64,000 nucleotides of DNA. Source: Limnohabitans radicicola (GTDB taxonomy: Bacteria; Pseudomonadota; Gammaproteobacteria; Burkholderiales; Burkholderiaceae_C). Under the pieces are notes generated by a model, which ran no database searches, was not told where the DNA came from, and worked only from the letters and a program-made list of their open reading frames with translations. Where the stretch lies: NCBI RefSeq assembly GCF_014837235.1, contig NZ_JACYFT010000001.1, forward strand, positions 186,001-250,000, given 5' to 3'. This document shows, piece by piece, positions 54,849 to 63,154 of this stretch. Made by a program: the position numbers and the translations under genes. The first letter of the stretch is position 1; each line of letters opens with the position of its first letter.

Positions 54849-56222
54849 ATGCAGCTGTCACGTCCCTCCGCCTTGTTTCGCCAATTGCCACTGAGTCTGG
54901 TGCTGACACTGGCCTTTGCAGGCAGCAGCCAGGCGCAAAGCCTGGTCGATCTGTACAACCTGGCCAAAAGCTATGACGCCAGCTTCCAGTCGGCCAAATC
55001 CCAGTACGAGGCCAATCTGGCCAAAGCAGACCAAGGCAAAGCGCAGTTGCTGCCGCAGCTGGCACTGACCGGGGGCGCAACACGCAACCAGCTCGAAAGC
55101 CACAGCTCGCCTCTGGTGTCTGCCTACTCCCAGGACCGGGCGTTCACCACACAAACCGGTGGCCTCAATGCCACACAACCTTTGTACCGCCCGGGCAACC
55201 TGGCCACTTACCGGCAAAGCCAAAAAGCGCTGGACCTGGCACAAGCGGCCTTGTCACAAGCCGAGCAAGACCTGATCGTGCGTGTGAGCCAGGCTTACTT
55301 TGATGTGCTGGCCTCCCAAGACAGCCTGACTTTTGTGCAAGCGCAAAAGAAAGCCGTTGCAGAACAGCTGGCCAGCGCCAAGCGCAACTTTGAAGTGGGC
55401 ACAGCCACCATCACCGACACCCGCGAAGCCCAGGCCCGCTATGACCTGGTGACTGCGCAAGAAATCGCTGCCGACAACGACCTGCGCGTGAAGAAAGTGG
55501 CGCTGGAACTGTTGGTCGGTAAAAACGACCTGACGCCCCAACGCCTGAAAAGCAATGCGGCACTGCCTGCCGTTGAAGGCCAGGGTGCGGACACCTGGAT
55601 TGCCCAAAGCGAACAGGCCCACCCGGCCATCCAGCAAGCCCGCGCCAACCTGGACATCGCCAAACTGGAATCGGAAAAAGCCATGGCCGGGCACAAACCC
55701 ACCGTGGATCTGACCATGGGTTACAACGTCCAGAAAAACCTGAACGGCACCAGCATTGGTGCCCTGGCGGGCGGGGTGAACTATACCCAGACCACGGTCA
55801 AGAGCGCGGGCATCACCGCCACGCTGCCCCTGTTCGCGGGCACCGCCACCCAAAACCGCTTGCGCGAAACCGTGGCGCTGGAAGAAAAAGCCCGCATGGA
55901 CCTCGAAGGTGCGCAGCGCCAAGTGGCACAAGCCACCCGCACCGCCTTCCTGGGGCTGCAATCGGGCCTCGGCCAGGTCAAGGCCTACGAAGCGGCTGAG
56001 AGCTCCAGCCAGGTGGCGCTCGACGCCAACAAGCTGGGTTACCAGGTGGGCGTGCGCATCAACATCGATGTGCTCAACAGCCAAAGCCAGCTTTACCAGA
56101 CCAAACGCGATCTGGCCAAGGCCCGCTATGACGTGTTGGTCGGCCAACTCAAACTGCGCCAGGCCGCCGGTGTGCTCAAGGCCGAGGACATGGCCAGCAT
56201 CAACGCCTTGCTGGCGCCTTGA
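54849..56222 (+). CDS. tolC: TolC-family outer-membrane channel
   Basis: 457 residues from the ATG at 54849. Signal peptide (LFRQLPLSLVLTLAFAGSSQAQ), then the TolC repeats: LVDLYNLAKSYDASFQSAKSQYEANLAKADQGKAQLLPQLALTGG and in the second half ANLDIAKLESEKAMAGHKPTVDLTMGY, with helices rich in Q, A and N forming the tunnel. It is a trimeric outer-membrane exit duct for type I secretion and RND pumps. It stands downstream of the pump genes but separated by pcm and rhodanese genes, so it may serve several pumps. Confidence 0.94.
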   Translation: MQLSRPSALFRQLPLSLVLTLAFAGSSQAQSLVDLYNLAKSYDASFQSAKSQYEANLAKADQGKAQLLPQLALTGGATRNQLESHSSPLVSAYSQDRAFTTQTGGLNATQPLYRPGNLATYRQSQKALDLAQAALSQAEQDLIVRVSQAYFDVLASQDSLTFVQAQKKAVAEQLASAKRNFEVGTATITDTREAQARYDLVTAQEIAADNDLRVKKVALELLVGKNDLTPQRLKSNAALPAVEGQGADTWIAQSEQAHPAIQQARANLDIAKLESEKAMAGHKPTVDLTMGYNVQKNLNGTSIGALAGGVNYTQTTVKSAGITATLPLFAGTATQNRLRETVALEEKARMDLEGAQRQVAQATRTAFLGLQSGLGQVKAYEAAESSSQVALDANKLGYQVGVRINIDVLNSQSQLYQTKRDLAKARYDVLVGQLKLRQAAGVLKAEDMASINALLAP

Positions 56223-56288
56223 GCGTTTACTGCAGGAGGCCCGCCCTCGGGCCGATGGTGGGATGATCCTGGGCGGCCTTTATGAGCC

Positions 56289-56315
56289 GCATCGCCGCGA
56301 GGGCGCGGCTCCTAC
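56289..56315 (-). repeat. REP-like repeat, copy 3
   Basis: Read on the minus strand: GTAGGAGCCGCGCCC, then CGCGGCGATGC. It is the best-preserved match to copies at 3949 and 25204. It lies between the convergent tolC and waaA genes and abuts the waaA stop. The same gap also holds a stem GGCCCG/CGGGCC (56238-56253) without a T-run. Confidence 0.6.
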
Positions 56316-57598
56316 TAGGCCAACAAATCCTTCACCAGCGCGGCCACTCGCCGCGCTGCGCCTTTGTGGGCCTGCGTGAACGCGAGCGCCTGACTCCGCC
56401 AGGCTTGCATGCCCACGGTGTCTGCCACAGCGCCAACAGCCTGCTCTACCGCCTGCACCATGTCCGGCACGCGCCGGGCAGCGCCTTCGGCTTCGGCCTG
56501 CTGCGCCACTTCGGCAAAGTTGAAGGTGTGCGGCCCCATGAACACAGGGCAGGCACAGGCAGAGGCCTCGATCAGGTTCTGCCCGCCCAAAGGTGCAAAG
56601 CTGCCCCCCAGCAAGGCCGCGTCGGCCAGGCTGTAGTAGAGCGCCATCTCGCCCAGGCTGTCGCCCAGCCAGACCTCTGCCGTGCCCTGCGGGCCTGCCG
56701 CACTCCAGCTGCTGCGGCGTGACACGGTCAGCCCGGCCTGCCACAGCAAGTCCTCCACCTCTTCTACCCGCTGCGGATGACGCGGCACGATCAGCCATTG
56801 GGCCTGCTGCAAGGCCGAAGGGACAGTGCGCAAGGCCTTCAGCCATTGGGCCTCTTCGCCCTCGCGGCTGCTGGCCAACATGAGCACAGGCCGCGTCAAG
56901 CCGCTGCGCCAGGTCTGCGCCTGCGCGCACTGCGCTGCATCGGGCTGCGCATCGAACTTGAGGTTGCCCGTGACGGCCTGCACCGTGGCGCTCAAGGCGC
57001 GCAAGCGCCCGGCATCGTCCTCGGTCTGGGCCCAGACGGCGGCTAAAGCGCCATAAGTCGGCCGCATCAGGCTGGCCCAGCGCAAGGCCGAGCGCAAGGA
57101 TTTGTCGCTCATGCGGGCGTTCACCAGCGCCAGCGGCACGCCTGCGGCGCTGCTTTGCAGCACCAGGTTGGGCCAGACTTCGGTTTCCATCAGCAGGCCC
57201 AGACGGGGCCGGAAATGCCGCAAGAAACGCTGGACGGCCGCAGGGGTGTCCCAGGGCTGCCACACCTGCACATCGCCTGCACGCAGCAGCCGCTGCCCTT
57301 CGGCGCGGCCCGTGGCCGTGCCGTGGGTGAGCAGGATGCGCACACCGGGCAAGGCCTCACGCAAAGCCTGGATCAGAATGCCGGCGGCCCGCGACTCGCC
57401 CAGCGACACCGCATGCACCCAGACCAGCTCGGACGACGCCTCGGGGGGCTGCGTGTAATGGCCAAAGCGCTCGGGCACCGCCACGGCATAACCCGGCTCG
57501 GCGACCGCACGGCGCGCCAGTTTGCGGCGCAGCAGGGGCTGCGCCAGTTGCACCAGCAGGTTGTAGACCGTGTGGCTCAAGCCAGGCATGAACGCCAT
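56315..57598 (-). CDS. waaA: 3-deoxy-D-manno-octulosonic acid (Kdo) transferase
   Basis: 427 residues; the ATG at 57598 shares one base with the phosphomannomutase stop (TGATG). GT-B fold: N-terminal membrane-associated helix and acceptor loop VWVHAVSLGESRAAGILIQAL with the catalytic Glu, LLTHGTATGRAEG, LLMETEVWPNLV, LMLASSREGEEAQWLKAL, WLIVPRHPQR, and the Kdo/CMP site GGSFAPLGGQNLIEASACACPVFMGPHTFNFAEV. It adds Kdo to lipid A precursor at the inner membrane, an essential step of lipopolysaccharide synthesis. Confidence 0.96.
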   Translation of the reverse strand: MAFMPGLSHTVYNLLVQLAQPLLRRKLARRAVAEPGYAVAVPERFGHYTQPPEASSELVWVHAVSLGESRAAGILIQALREALPGVRILLTHGTATGRAEGQRLLRAGDVQVWQPWDTPAAVQRFLRHFRPRLGLLMETEVWPNLVLQSSAAGVPLALVNARMSDKSLRSALRWASLMRPTYGALAAVWAQTEDDAGRLRALSATVQAVTGNLKFDAQPDAAQCAQAQTWRSGLTRPVLMLASSREGEEAQWLKALRTVPSALQQAQWLIVPRHPQRVEEVEDLLWQAGLTVSRRSSWSAAGPQGTAEVWLGDSLGEMALYYSLADAALLGGSFAPLGGQNLIEASACACPVFMGPHTFNFAEVAQQAEAEGAARRVPDMVQAVEQAVGAVADTVGMQAWRSQALAFTQAHKGAARRVAALVKDLLA

Positions 57599-59001
57599 CA
57601 ATGCGCCGATGCGCCCACTTGCGCGTCGGGTTTGACTTCGCGCAGCAGCGCCAGCATGGCCGCTTCGATGCGGTGCAGCGCCGCCTCGGTCTGGCCTTCA
57701 AAGCGCAGCACCAGCACGGGCGTGGTGTTGGACGCGCGGATCAGGCCAAAGCCATCGGGCCAGTCCACCCGCAGGCCGTCGATGTCGGACACTTTGGCGG
57801 GCAACGGGAACGCCTGCGCCGCCTTGGCCTGCAGGGCACGCGTCACGGTGTGGGGCTCGCCTTCGGCGCAGGCCACGTTCAGCTCGGGCGTGCTGAAGCT
57901 GCTGGGCAACGCGTTGAGCACGGCGTTGGCATCGGGGCTGCGGCTCACGATCTCCAGCAGGCGGGCACCCGCGTAGGTGCCGTCGTCAAAGCCGTACCAG
58001 CGCTCCTTGAAGAAGATGTGGCCGCTCATCTCGCCGCCCAGCGGGGCCTGGCCGCCTACGGCCTCGACTTCTTTCATCTTGGCCTTGATGAGGGAGTGGC
58101 CGGTTTTGTACATCAGGGCCTGGCCACCCGCGGCCTCGATGGCCGGAGCCAGGCGCTGCGAGCACTTGACGTCAAACAAAATGGTGCCGCCGGGCACGCG
58201 CTGGAGCACGTCTTCGGCAAACAGCTGCATCTGGCGGTCGGGGTAGATGTTGTGACCGTCCTTGGTCACGATGCCCAGGCGGTCGCCGTCGCCGTCAAAG
58301 GCCAGGCCCAGCTCGGCGTCGGTGCTTTGCAGGGTGCGGATCAGGTCCTGCAGGTTCTCGGGCTTGCTGGGGTCGGGGTGGTGGTTGGGGAACTCGCCAT
58401 CGACCTCGCTGAACAGCTCGATCACCTCGCAGCCCAGCGCCCGGAAGATGCCCGGAGCCGAGGCCCCGGCAATGCCGTTGCCCGAATCGACCACCACCTT
58501 CATGGGTCGCGACAGCTTCACATCGCCCACGATGCGCTGGGTGTAGTCGGCCAGCACGTCCAGGTGCTCGATGCTGCCGCCCGCCTGCAGTTGCCAGGAC
58601 TCCGACTCCATCGTCTGGCGCAGGGCCTGGATCTCATCGCCATAAATGGCGCGCCCGGCCAGCACCATCTTGAAGCCGTTGTAGTCCTTGGGGTTATGAC
58701 TGCCAGTGACCTGGATGCCGCTCTGGCAAGCGGTATTGGCCGCAAAGTAGAGCATGGGCGTGGTGCACAGACCCACGTCGATCACGCGCACGCCCGCCGC
58801 CACCAGCCCGCGAATCAGCGCCGCAGACAGGCTGGGCCCGCTCAGGCGGCCGTCACGCCCCACGGCCACAGTGTGCTGGCCTTCGGCCAGGGCGCGGGTG
58901 CCAAAAGCTTTACCCAAACCCTCGGCCACCGATTCGTTGAGCGTGGACGGCACAACGCCCCGGATGTCGTAGGCTTTGAAGATGGCGGCGTTGACTTGCA
59001 T
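57598..59001 (-). CDS. Phosphomannomutase/phosphoglucomutase
   Basis: 467 residues from the ATG at 59001; a longer frame is possible but lacks a better start. Alpha-D-phosphohexomutase with all four signature loops: phosphoserine TGSHNPKDYNGFKM, metal AFDGDGDRLGIV, sugar LGGEMSGHIFFKERW and phosphate RASNTTPVLVLRFEG. It interconverts mannose and glucose 1- and 6-phosphates to supply nucleotide sugars for lipopolysaccharide and exopolysaccharide, in line with coupling to waaA (AlgC/ManB type). It is divergent from the ada-like gene. Confidence 0.93.
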   Translation of the reverse strand: MQVNAAIFKAYDIRGVVPSTLNESVAEGLGKAFGTRALAEGQHTVAVGRDGRLSGPSLSAALIRGLVAAGVRVIDVGLCTTPMLYFAANTACQSGIQVTGSHNPKDYNGFKMVLAGRAIYGDEIQALRQTMESESWQLQAGGSIEHLDVLADYTQRIVGDVKLSRPMKVVVDSGNGIAGASAPGIFRALGCEVIELFSEVDGEFPNHHPDPSKPENLQDLIRTLQSTDAELGLAFDGDGDRLGIVTKDGHNIYPDRQMQLFAEDVLQRVPGGTILFDVKCSQRLAPAIEAAGGQALMYKTGHSLIKAKMKEVEAVGGQAPLGGEMSGHIFFKERWYGFDDGTYAGARLLEIVSRSPDANAVLNALPSSFSTPELNVACAEGEPHTVTRALQAKAAQAFPLPAKVSDIDGLRVDWPDGFGLIRASNTTPVLVLRFEGQTEAALHRIEAAMLALLREVKPDAQVGASAH

Positions 59002-59126
59002 GAGGAACCCGTTGGTACACAAAGAATGGACATCGATTGTAGGTGTCAATGCCCGATCGGCATTCCGAAACAGCCTCGAAACCGCATGTCCGGAAATGGC
59101 CAGTGCCTGTGGCTTTTGAGGCTAAC

Positions 59127-60677
59127 ATGCCCCACATGCACACCCCTCTGGAACTGTTCTTGCACGGTCAGCCCGTCGACGAAGGCCGCTGCTACCGCGC
59201 CTTCCAGGACAAGGATGCCCGCTTTGACGGACTGTTCTTCATGGGCGTGCGCTCCACAGGCATTTACTGCCGCCCCGTGTGCCGGGTGCGCTTGCCTTTG
59301 CCCAAGAACTGCCGGTTCTTTGAAACCCCCACGCAAGCCGAAGCGGCGGGTTTCCGGCCTTGCCTCAAGTGCCGCCCCGAACTGGCCCCGGCCCAGCGCT
59401 GGTGGTCCACCACCGATGCCAGCGCCATCCTGGCGCAAGCGGCGGCCCGCTTGCTCGACCAGGCCTTGACCCAAGGCGGCAAAGCCCCGGCCATGACCGC
59501 GCTGGCCGCCCAGCTGGGCGTGAGCGATCGGCACCTGCGCCGCGTGTTTGAAACCCACTGGCAAGTCTCCCCTTTGCAGTACCTGCAAACTCAGCGCCTG
59601 CTGCTGGCCAAGCAGTGGCTGCACGACAGCCCACTGCCCACGTCCGAGATCGCCCACCTCAGTGGCTTCGGCTCGACACGGCGCATGAATGCCTGCTTTG
59701 CCCAACATTACCGTCTGGCACCCAGGCAGCTGCGCCCCCAGACACGCGACCCTGAGGCACCCGTGACACTTCGGCTGGCCTACCGCCCGCCCTTGCAGCG
59801 CGAACACCTCTGGGGCTTTTTGCAAAGCCGCTCCTTGCCGGGTGTTGAACTCTGGACTGGCGAAGGCCTGCGGGCGCAGCTGCACCGAACGGTGCGCTGG
59901 TCTCCCAAGGCCTCGCGGTCAAGCCCACTCATGGGCTGGATCGTGCTGGGCTGGGCACCGGATTCGCCCCATGTGCAACTGCAGGCCAGCGCCAGCCTCT
60001 TGCCTGTGCTGCCCGAGTTGGTGGCCCAGGTGCGCCAGTGGCTGGATCTGGACGCCGATCCGGCTGCGGTGCATGCGGTGCTCGGACACCACTTCGCGCA
60101 GGCCCACGGCATCCGCATTCCAGGGGGCCTGGACCACTTTGAGCTGGCGGTGCGCGCCGTGCTGGGGCAGCAGATCACCGTCAAGGCTGCCCGCACACTG
60201 GGCGACCGCCTGGTGCAGGCCCTGGGACAGCCCTGCCAGACGCCCTGGCCTGAGCTGAATCGGCATTTTCCTGATGCAGCGACCTTGGCCCGCGAGGAAA
60301 ACGCCGTCCTCATGGGCAGCCTGGGCATCGTGCGCCAGCGCCAGTGCGCCATCCAGGCCCTGGCGCGGGCCGTCGACAGCGGTCAACTGCAGCTGACACC
60401 GGGCAGTGACGTCGCCGCCACCTTGAGCGCGCTGCAAACCCTGCCCGGCATCGGCCCTTGGACAGCCCACTACCTGGCCATGCGCACCCTGCACTGGGAA
60501 GACGCCTGGCCGGTGCAAGACGTGGCGCTGCAAAACGCCTTGGGGGTGCGTGATGAGGCCCGGCCCACCCAAGCGCTCGAGCGCATGGGCCAAGTCTGGC
60601 AACCTTTTCGCAGTTACGCCTTGCTGGCCGCCTGGGCCTGGCCTGCCCCATCCCACACCGCGCTGGAGAAGCCATGA
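59127..60677 (+). CDS. Fused Ada N-domain/AraC regulator and AlkA DNA-3-methyladenine glycosylase
   Basis: 516 residues from the ATG at 59127 with GAGG upstream. Three parts in order: Ada N-terminal zinc domain (DARFDGLFFMGVRSTGIYCRPVCRVRLP ... FRPCLKCRPE, all four Cys present), AraC-type HTH (ALAAQLGVSDRHLRRVFETH), and an AlkA-type HhH glycosylase (LQTLPGIGPWTAHYLAMRTL...DAWPVQDVAL with the catalytic Asp). Cys methylation by phosphotriester damage would turn it into an activator while the C-terminus removes alkylated bases. The Ada methyltransferase half is missing and is supplied by ogt directly downstream. Confidence 0.92.
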   Translation: MPHMHTPLELFLHGQPVDEGRCYRAFQDKDARFDGLFFMGVRSTGIYCRPVCRVRLPLPKNCRFFETPTQAEAAGFRPCLKCRPELAPAQRWWSTTDASAILAQAAARLLDQALTQGGKAPAMTALAAQLGVSDRHLRRVFETHWQVSPLQYLQTQRLLLAKQWLHDSPLPTSEIAHLSGFGSTRRMNACFAQHYRLAPRQLRPQTRDPEAPVTLRLAYRPPLQREHLWGFLQSRSLPGVELWTGEGLRAQLHRTVRWSPKASRSSPLMGWIVLGWAPDSPHVQLQASASLLPVLPELVAQVRQWLDLDADPAAVHAVLGHHFAQAHGIRIPGGLDHFELAVRAVLGQQITVKAARTLGDRLVQALGQPCQTPWPELNRHFPDAATLAREENAVLMGSLGIVRQRQCAIQALARAVDSGQLQLTPGSDVAATLSALQTLPGIGPWTAHYLAMRTLHWEDAWPVQDVALQNALGVRDEARPTQALERMGQVWQPFRSYALLAAWAWPAPSHTALEKP

Positions 60678-61177
60678 TCACATTCACCACCCGCACCGCC
60701 AGCCCTTTGGGCGAACTCATCCTCGCCTGCAGCGACCGGGGCCTGTGTGGCGTCTGGTTCGAGGGGCAGCGCCACGGTCCGCAAACATCTGTGGTGCAGG
60801 GCTGGCAGCCCGCGCCCGACCACCCCGTGCTGCAAGCCACTGCAGCGCAACTTCAGGACTACTTTGCCGGGCGCAGGACCGTGTTCGATCTGCCGCTGGA
60901 CCTGTCGCGCGGCACGGCATTTCAGCAAGCCGTGTGGCAAGCGCTGCTGGCCATTGCGGCAGGCACTCACCAAAGTTACGGCCAACTGGCCACGCGCTTG
61001 AACAACCCCCAGGCCGTTCGGGCCGTGGGTGCGGCGGTGGGGCGCAATCCGGTGAGTATCATCGTGCCTTGCCATCGGGTGCTGGGCAGCACAGGTCAGC
61101 TCACCGGATACGCCGGAGGCCTGGAGCGCAAACGTGCGCTGCTGCTGCTCGAAGGCCACCACGACCTCTTTGCATGA
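60674..61177 (+). CDS. ogt: Methylated-DNA-protein-cysteine methyltransferase
   Basis: 167 residues. The acceptor motif is IIVPCHRVLGSTGQLTGYAGGLERKRALLLLEG, with the Cys in PCHR and the Tyr/Asn hinge in YGQLATRLNNPQAVRAVGAAVGRNP. It removes methyl groups from O6-methylguanine in a one-way reaction. It overlaps the glycosylase gene (ATGA) and also the next gene (ATGA), so the three are co-translated as an alkylation-response operon. Confidence 0.95.
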   Translation: MITFTTRTASPLGELILACSDRGLCGVWFEGQRHGPQTSVVQGWQPAPDHPVLQATAAQLQDYFAGRRTVFDLPLDLSRGTAFQQAVWQALLAIAAGTHQSYGQLATRLNNPQAVRAVGAAVGRNPVSIIVPCHRVLGSTGQLTGYAGGLERKRALLLLEGHHDLFA

Positions 61178-62076
61178 CCACCTCCCCTGCCCGCCCCTGG
61201 GTTCGCGACTTCTTGCTGCTGGCCCTGATCTGGGGCTCTTCATTCCTCTTCATGCGCATCGCCGCCCAGGAGCTGGGGCCCCTGCCCACGGCCGCCGTGC
61301 GCGTGACGATTGCCGCGCTGTTCCTCTGGCCCATCCTGCGCATGCGGGGCCACGCACCGCTGCTGCGCCAGCACTGGAAACCCATCTTTTTTGTGGGCGT
61401 GCTCAATTCCGGCATCCCGTTTGCGCTGTACTCGTTTGCCGTGATGCACATCACCACGGGTCTGTCGTCGATCCTCAACGCCACGGTGCCGCTGTTCGGT
61501 GCCATCGTCGCCTGGCTGTGGCTGGGCGACCGGCCAGGTCAGTCGCGCAGCCTGGGACTGGCGCTGGGCTTTGCGGGCGTGGCCCTGCTGGCCGGGGGCG
61601 AAGCCTCGTTCAAGCCCAACGACTCAGGCATCGCCCCGTTCTGGGCGGTGCTGGCCTGCCTGGGGGCAACGGTCTGCTATGCCCTGTCGGCCAGCTTCAC
61701 CAAAAAGCACATCCCCAGCCTGCCGCCGCTGGTCACGGCCACCGGCAGCCAGATGGGCGCAGCCCTGGCTTTGGCACTGCCCGCCCTGTGGTGGCGACCG
61801 GAGCACCTGCCCAGCCTGCACGCCTGGGGTGCCTTGCTCACGGTGGGCATCGTGTGCACGGGGCTGGCGTACATCCTCTATTTCAAGCTGATCGAGAACA
61901 CCGGCCCGGCCAAGGCACTGACGGTGACTTTCATGGTGCCGGTGTTTGCCATCTTGTATGGCGTGGTGTTGCTGGGCGAAACAGTGACCCCCTGGATGCT
62001 GGGGTGTGGCCTCATCGTGCTCTTGGGCACCGCGTTGTCGAGTGGCTTGATCCACATCGGCCAGCGCAAGACCTGA
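61174..62076 (+). CDS. EamA-family (DMT) transporter
   Basis: 300 residues, ten membrane helices in two EamA halves: FLLLALIWGSSFLFMRIAAQELGPLPTAAVRVTIAALFLWPIL at the start and APFWAVLACLGATVCYALSASFTKKHI in the second half. Drug/metabolite exporters of this type move amino acids or other small molecules. It is coupled to ogt by ATGA but may be a passenger of the repair operon. Its stop directly abuts the convergent protease stop at 62077. Confidence 0.9.
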   Translation: MTTSPARPWVRDFLLLALIWGSSFLFMRIAAQELGPLPTAAVRVTIAALFLWPILRMRGHAPLLRQHWKPIFFVGVLNSGIPFALYSFAVMHITTGLSSILNATVPLFGAIVAWLWLGDRPGQSRSLGLALGFAGVALLAGGEASFKPNDSGIAPFWAVLACLGATVCYALSASFTKKHIPSLPPLVTATGSQMGAALALALPALWWRPEHLPSLHAWGALLTVGIVCTGLAYILYFKLIENTGPAKALTVTFMVPVFAILYGVVLLGETVTPWMLGCGLIVLLGTALSSGLIHIGQRKT

Positions 62077-63141
62077 TCAGGGCTGCCAGTTGGTGAAAAA
62101 CGCGATGCGCTGCGCATCGGACGGGTGGCTGGCCAGACCAATGGGCAAGACATCCTGCACCGAAGTGCCGGAATCCTTGCTTTTGTCCTTGGCTTGCTTG
62201 CGCAGGCGCTCGAACAACACGGCCATGACACGCGGGTGGATGTGGTTGCGGTGCAGAAACAAGGCGGCCGCTTCATCGGCCTCGCGTTCGGCATCGCGCG
62301 AATAACCTTGCGTGGCCAGCAACATGGGAATCGCCGTCAAGAAGCTGCCCGCATCGCCGATCACCGCGCCGACCAAGGCACTCAGCAGGCTGGTCTTGAC
62401 CACCATCTGCATGCCGTGGTGGTGTTCGACATGCCCCAGTTCATGGGCCAGCACCCCCATCAACGCATCGGGCTGGTCACGCAGCAGTTCCACCATGCCA
62501 TCGGTCAACACCACGTCGCCGCCAGGCAAGGCAAACGCATTGGCGCCCAACGCGGGTGCTTTGTAAAAGTGCAATCGCCAGGGCACAGGCGGCTGGAGGT
62601 GAAGCCGTTGCTCGGGCGTTTGCGCGGCTTGAGTCATCTGCCCAAACCGGTCGCGCAAGCGGGCTTGTTCGTCAGAACCGATGGCGGTGGGTTTGAGCCA
62701 AAGACCCTGGATCTGCTCAAGGGCCTGCGAGCCAATGCGCTGCTGCAGCGGCAAAGGAATTTGCGGCGCCACCCACTCGCTGGCCGCCGGGATGCCCCAA
62801 CGCCAAGCCGCCGCAGCGATCACCGCAATGCCCAGCACCGAGGCCATCACAGCCCGCCAACTCAAGGTGGTGGCCACCACCCAGGAGGGACGAAAGCCCT
62901 GCCGCTCGAACCACTCGTCCCATTGGGCTGCGTTGGCGTGCTGCAGGCTGCTGCCATCGGGCAGATCACACAGGCGGGGGCCATGGCGCGATTTTTCAGG
63001 CCAGCGCACGCTGGGCAAGGCATAAGTGCGTTCAAGGCCATCGCCTTGAACCAGCAATTGCCCCTGCGCCAAAGTCACAGACACGGCCAGCCCTTGCGGG
63101 CTGAGGCCATCAAACCAGGTGGTGGGTAAAGCGTCTTGCAT
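62077..63141 (-). CDS. M48-family metallopeptidase
   Basis: 354 residues from the ATG at 63141. An N-terminal domain of about 90 residues (FDGLSPQGLAVSVTLAQGQLLVQGDGLERTYALPSVRW) and a membrane helix (WRAVMASVLGIAVIAAAAW) precede the protease: GANAFALPGGDVVLTDGMVELL, VLAHELGHVEHHHGMQ with the zinc His pair and catalytic Glu, and the third ligand Glu in SRDAEREADEAA. The N-domain form is often found next to DUF898 genes, as here (14 nt from the next gene). It probably degrades membrane or periplasmic proteins. Confidence 0.9.
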   Translation of the reverse strand: MQDALPTTWFDGLSPQGLAVSVTLAQGQLLVQGDGLERTYALPSVRWPEKSRHGPRLCDLPDGSSLQHANAAQWDEWFERQGFRPSWVVATTLSWRAVMASVLGIAVIAAAAWRWGIPAASEWVAPQIPLPLQQRIGSQALEQIQGLWLKPTAIGSDEQARLRDRFGQMTQAAQTPEQRLHLQPPVPWRLHFYKAPALGANAFALPGGDVVLTDGMVELLRDQPDALMGVLAHELGHVEHHHGMQMVVKTSLLSALVGAVIGDAGSFLTAIPMLLATQGYSRDAEREADEAAALFLHRNHIHPRVMAVLFERLRKQAKDKSKDSGTSVQDVLPIGLASHPSDAQRIAFFTNWQP

Positions 63142-63154
63142 GCCTGCCAAGTTG

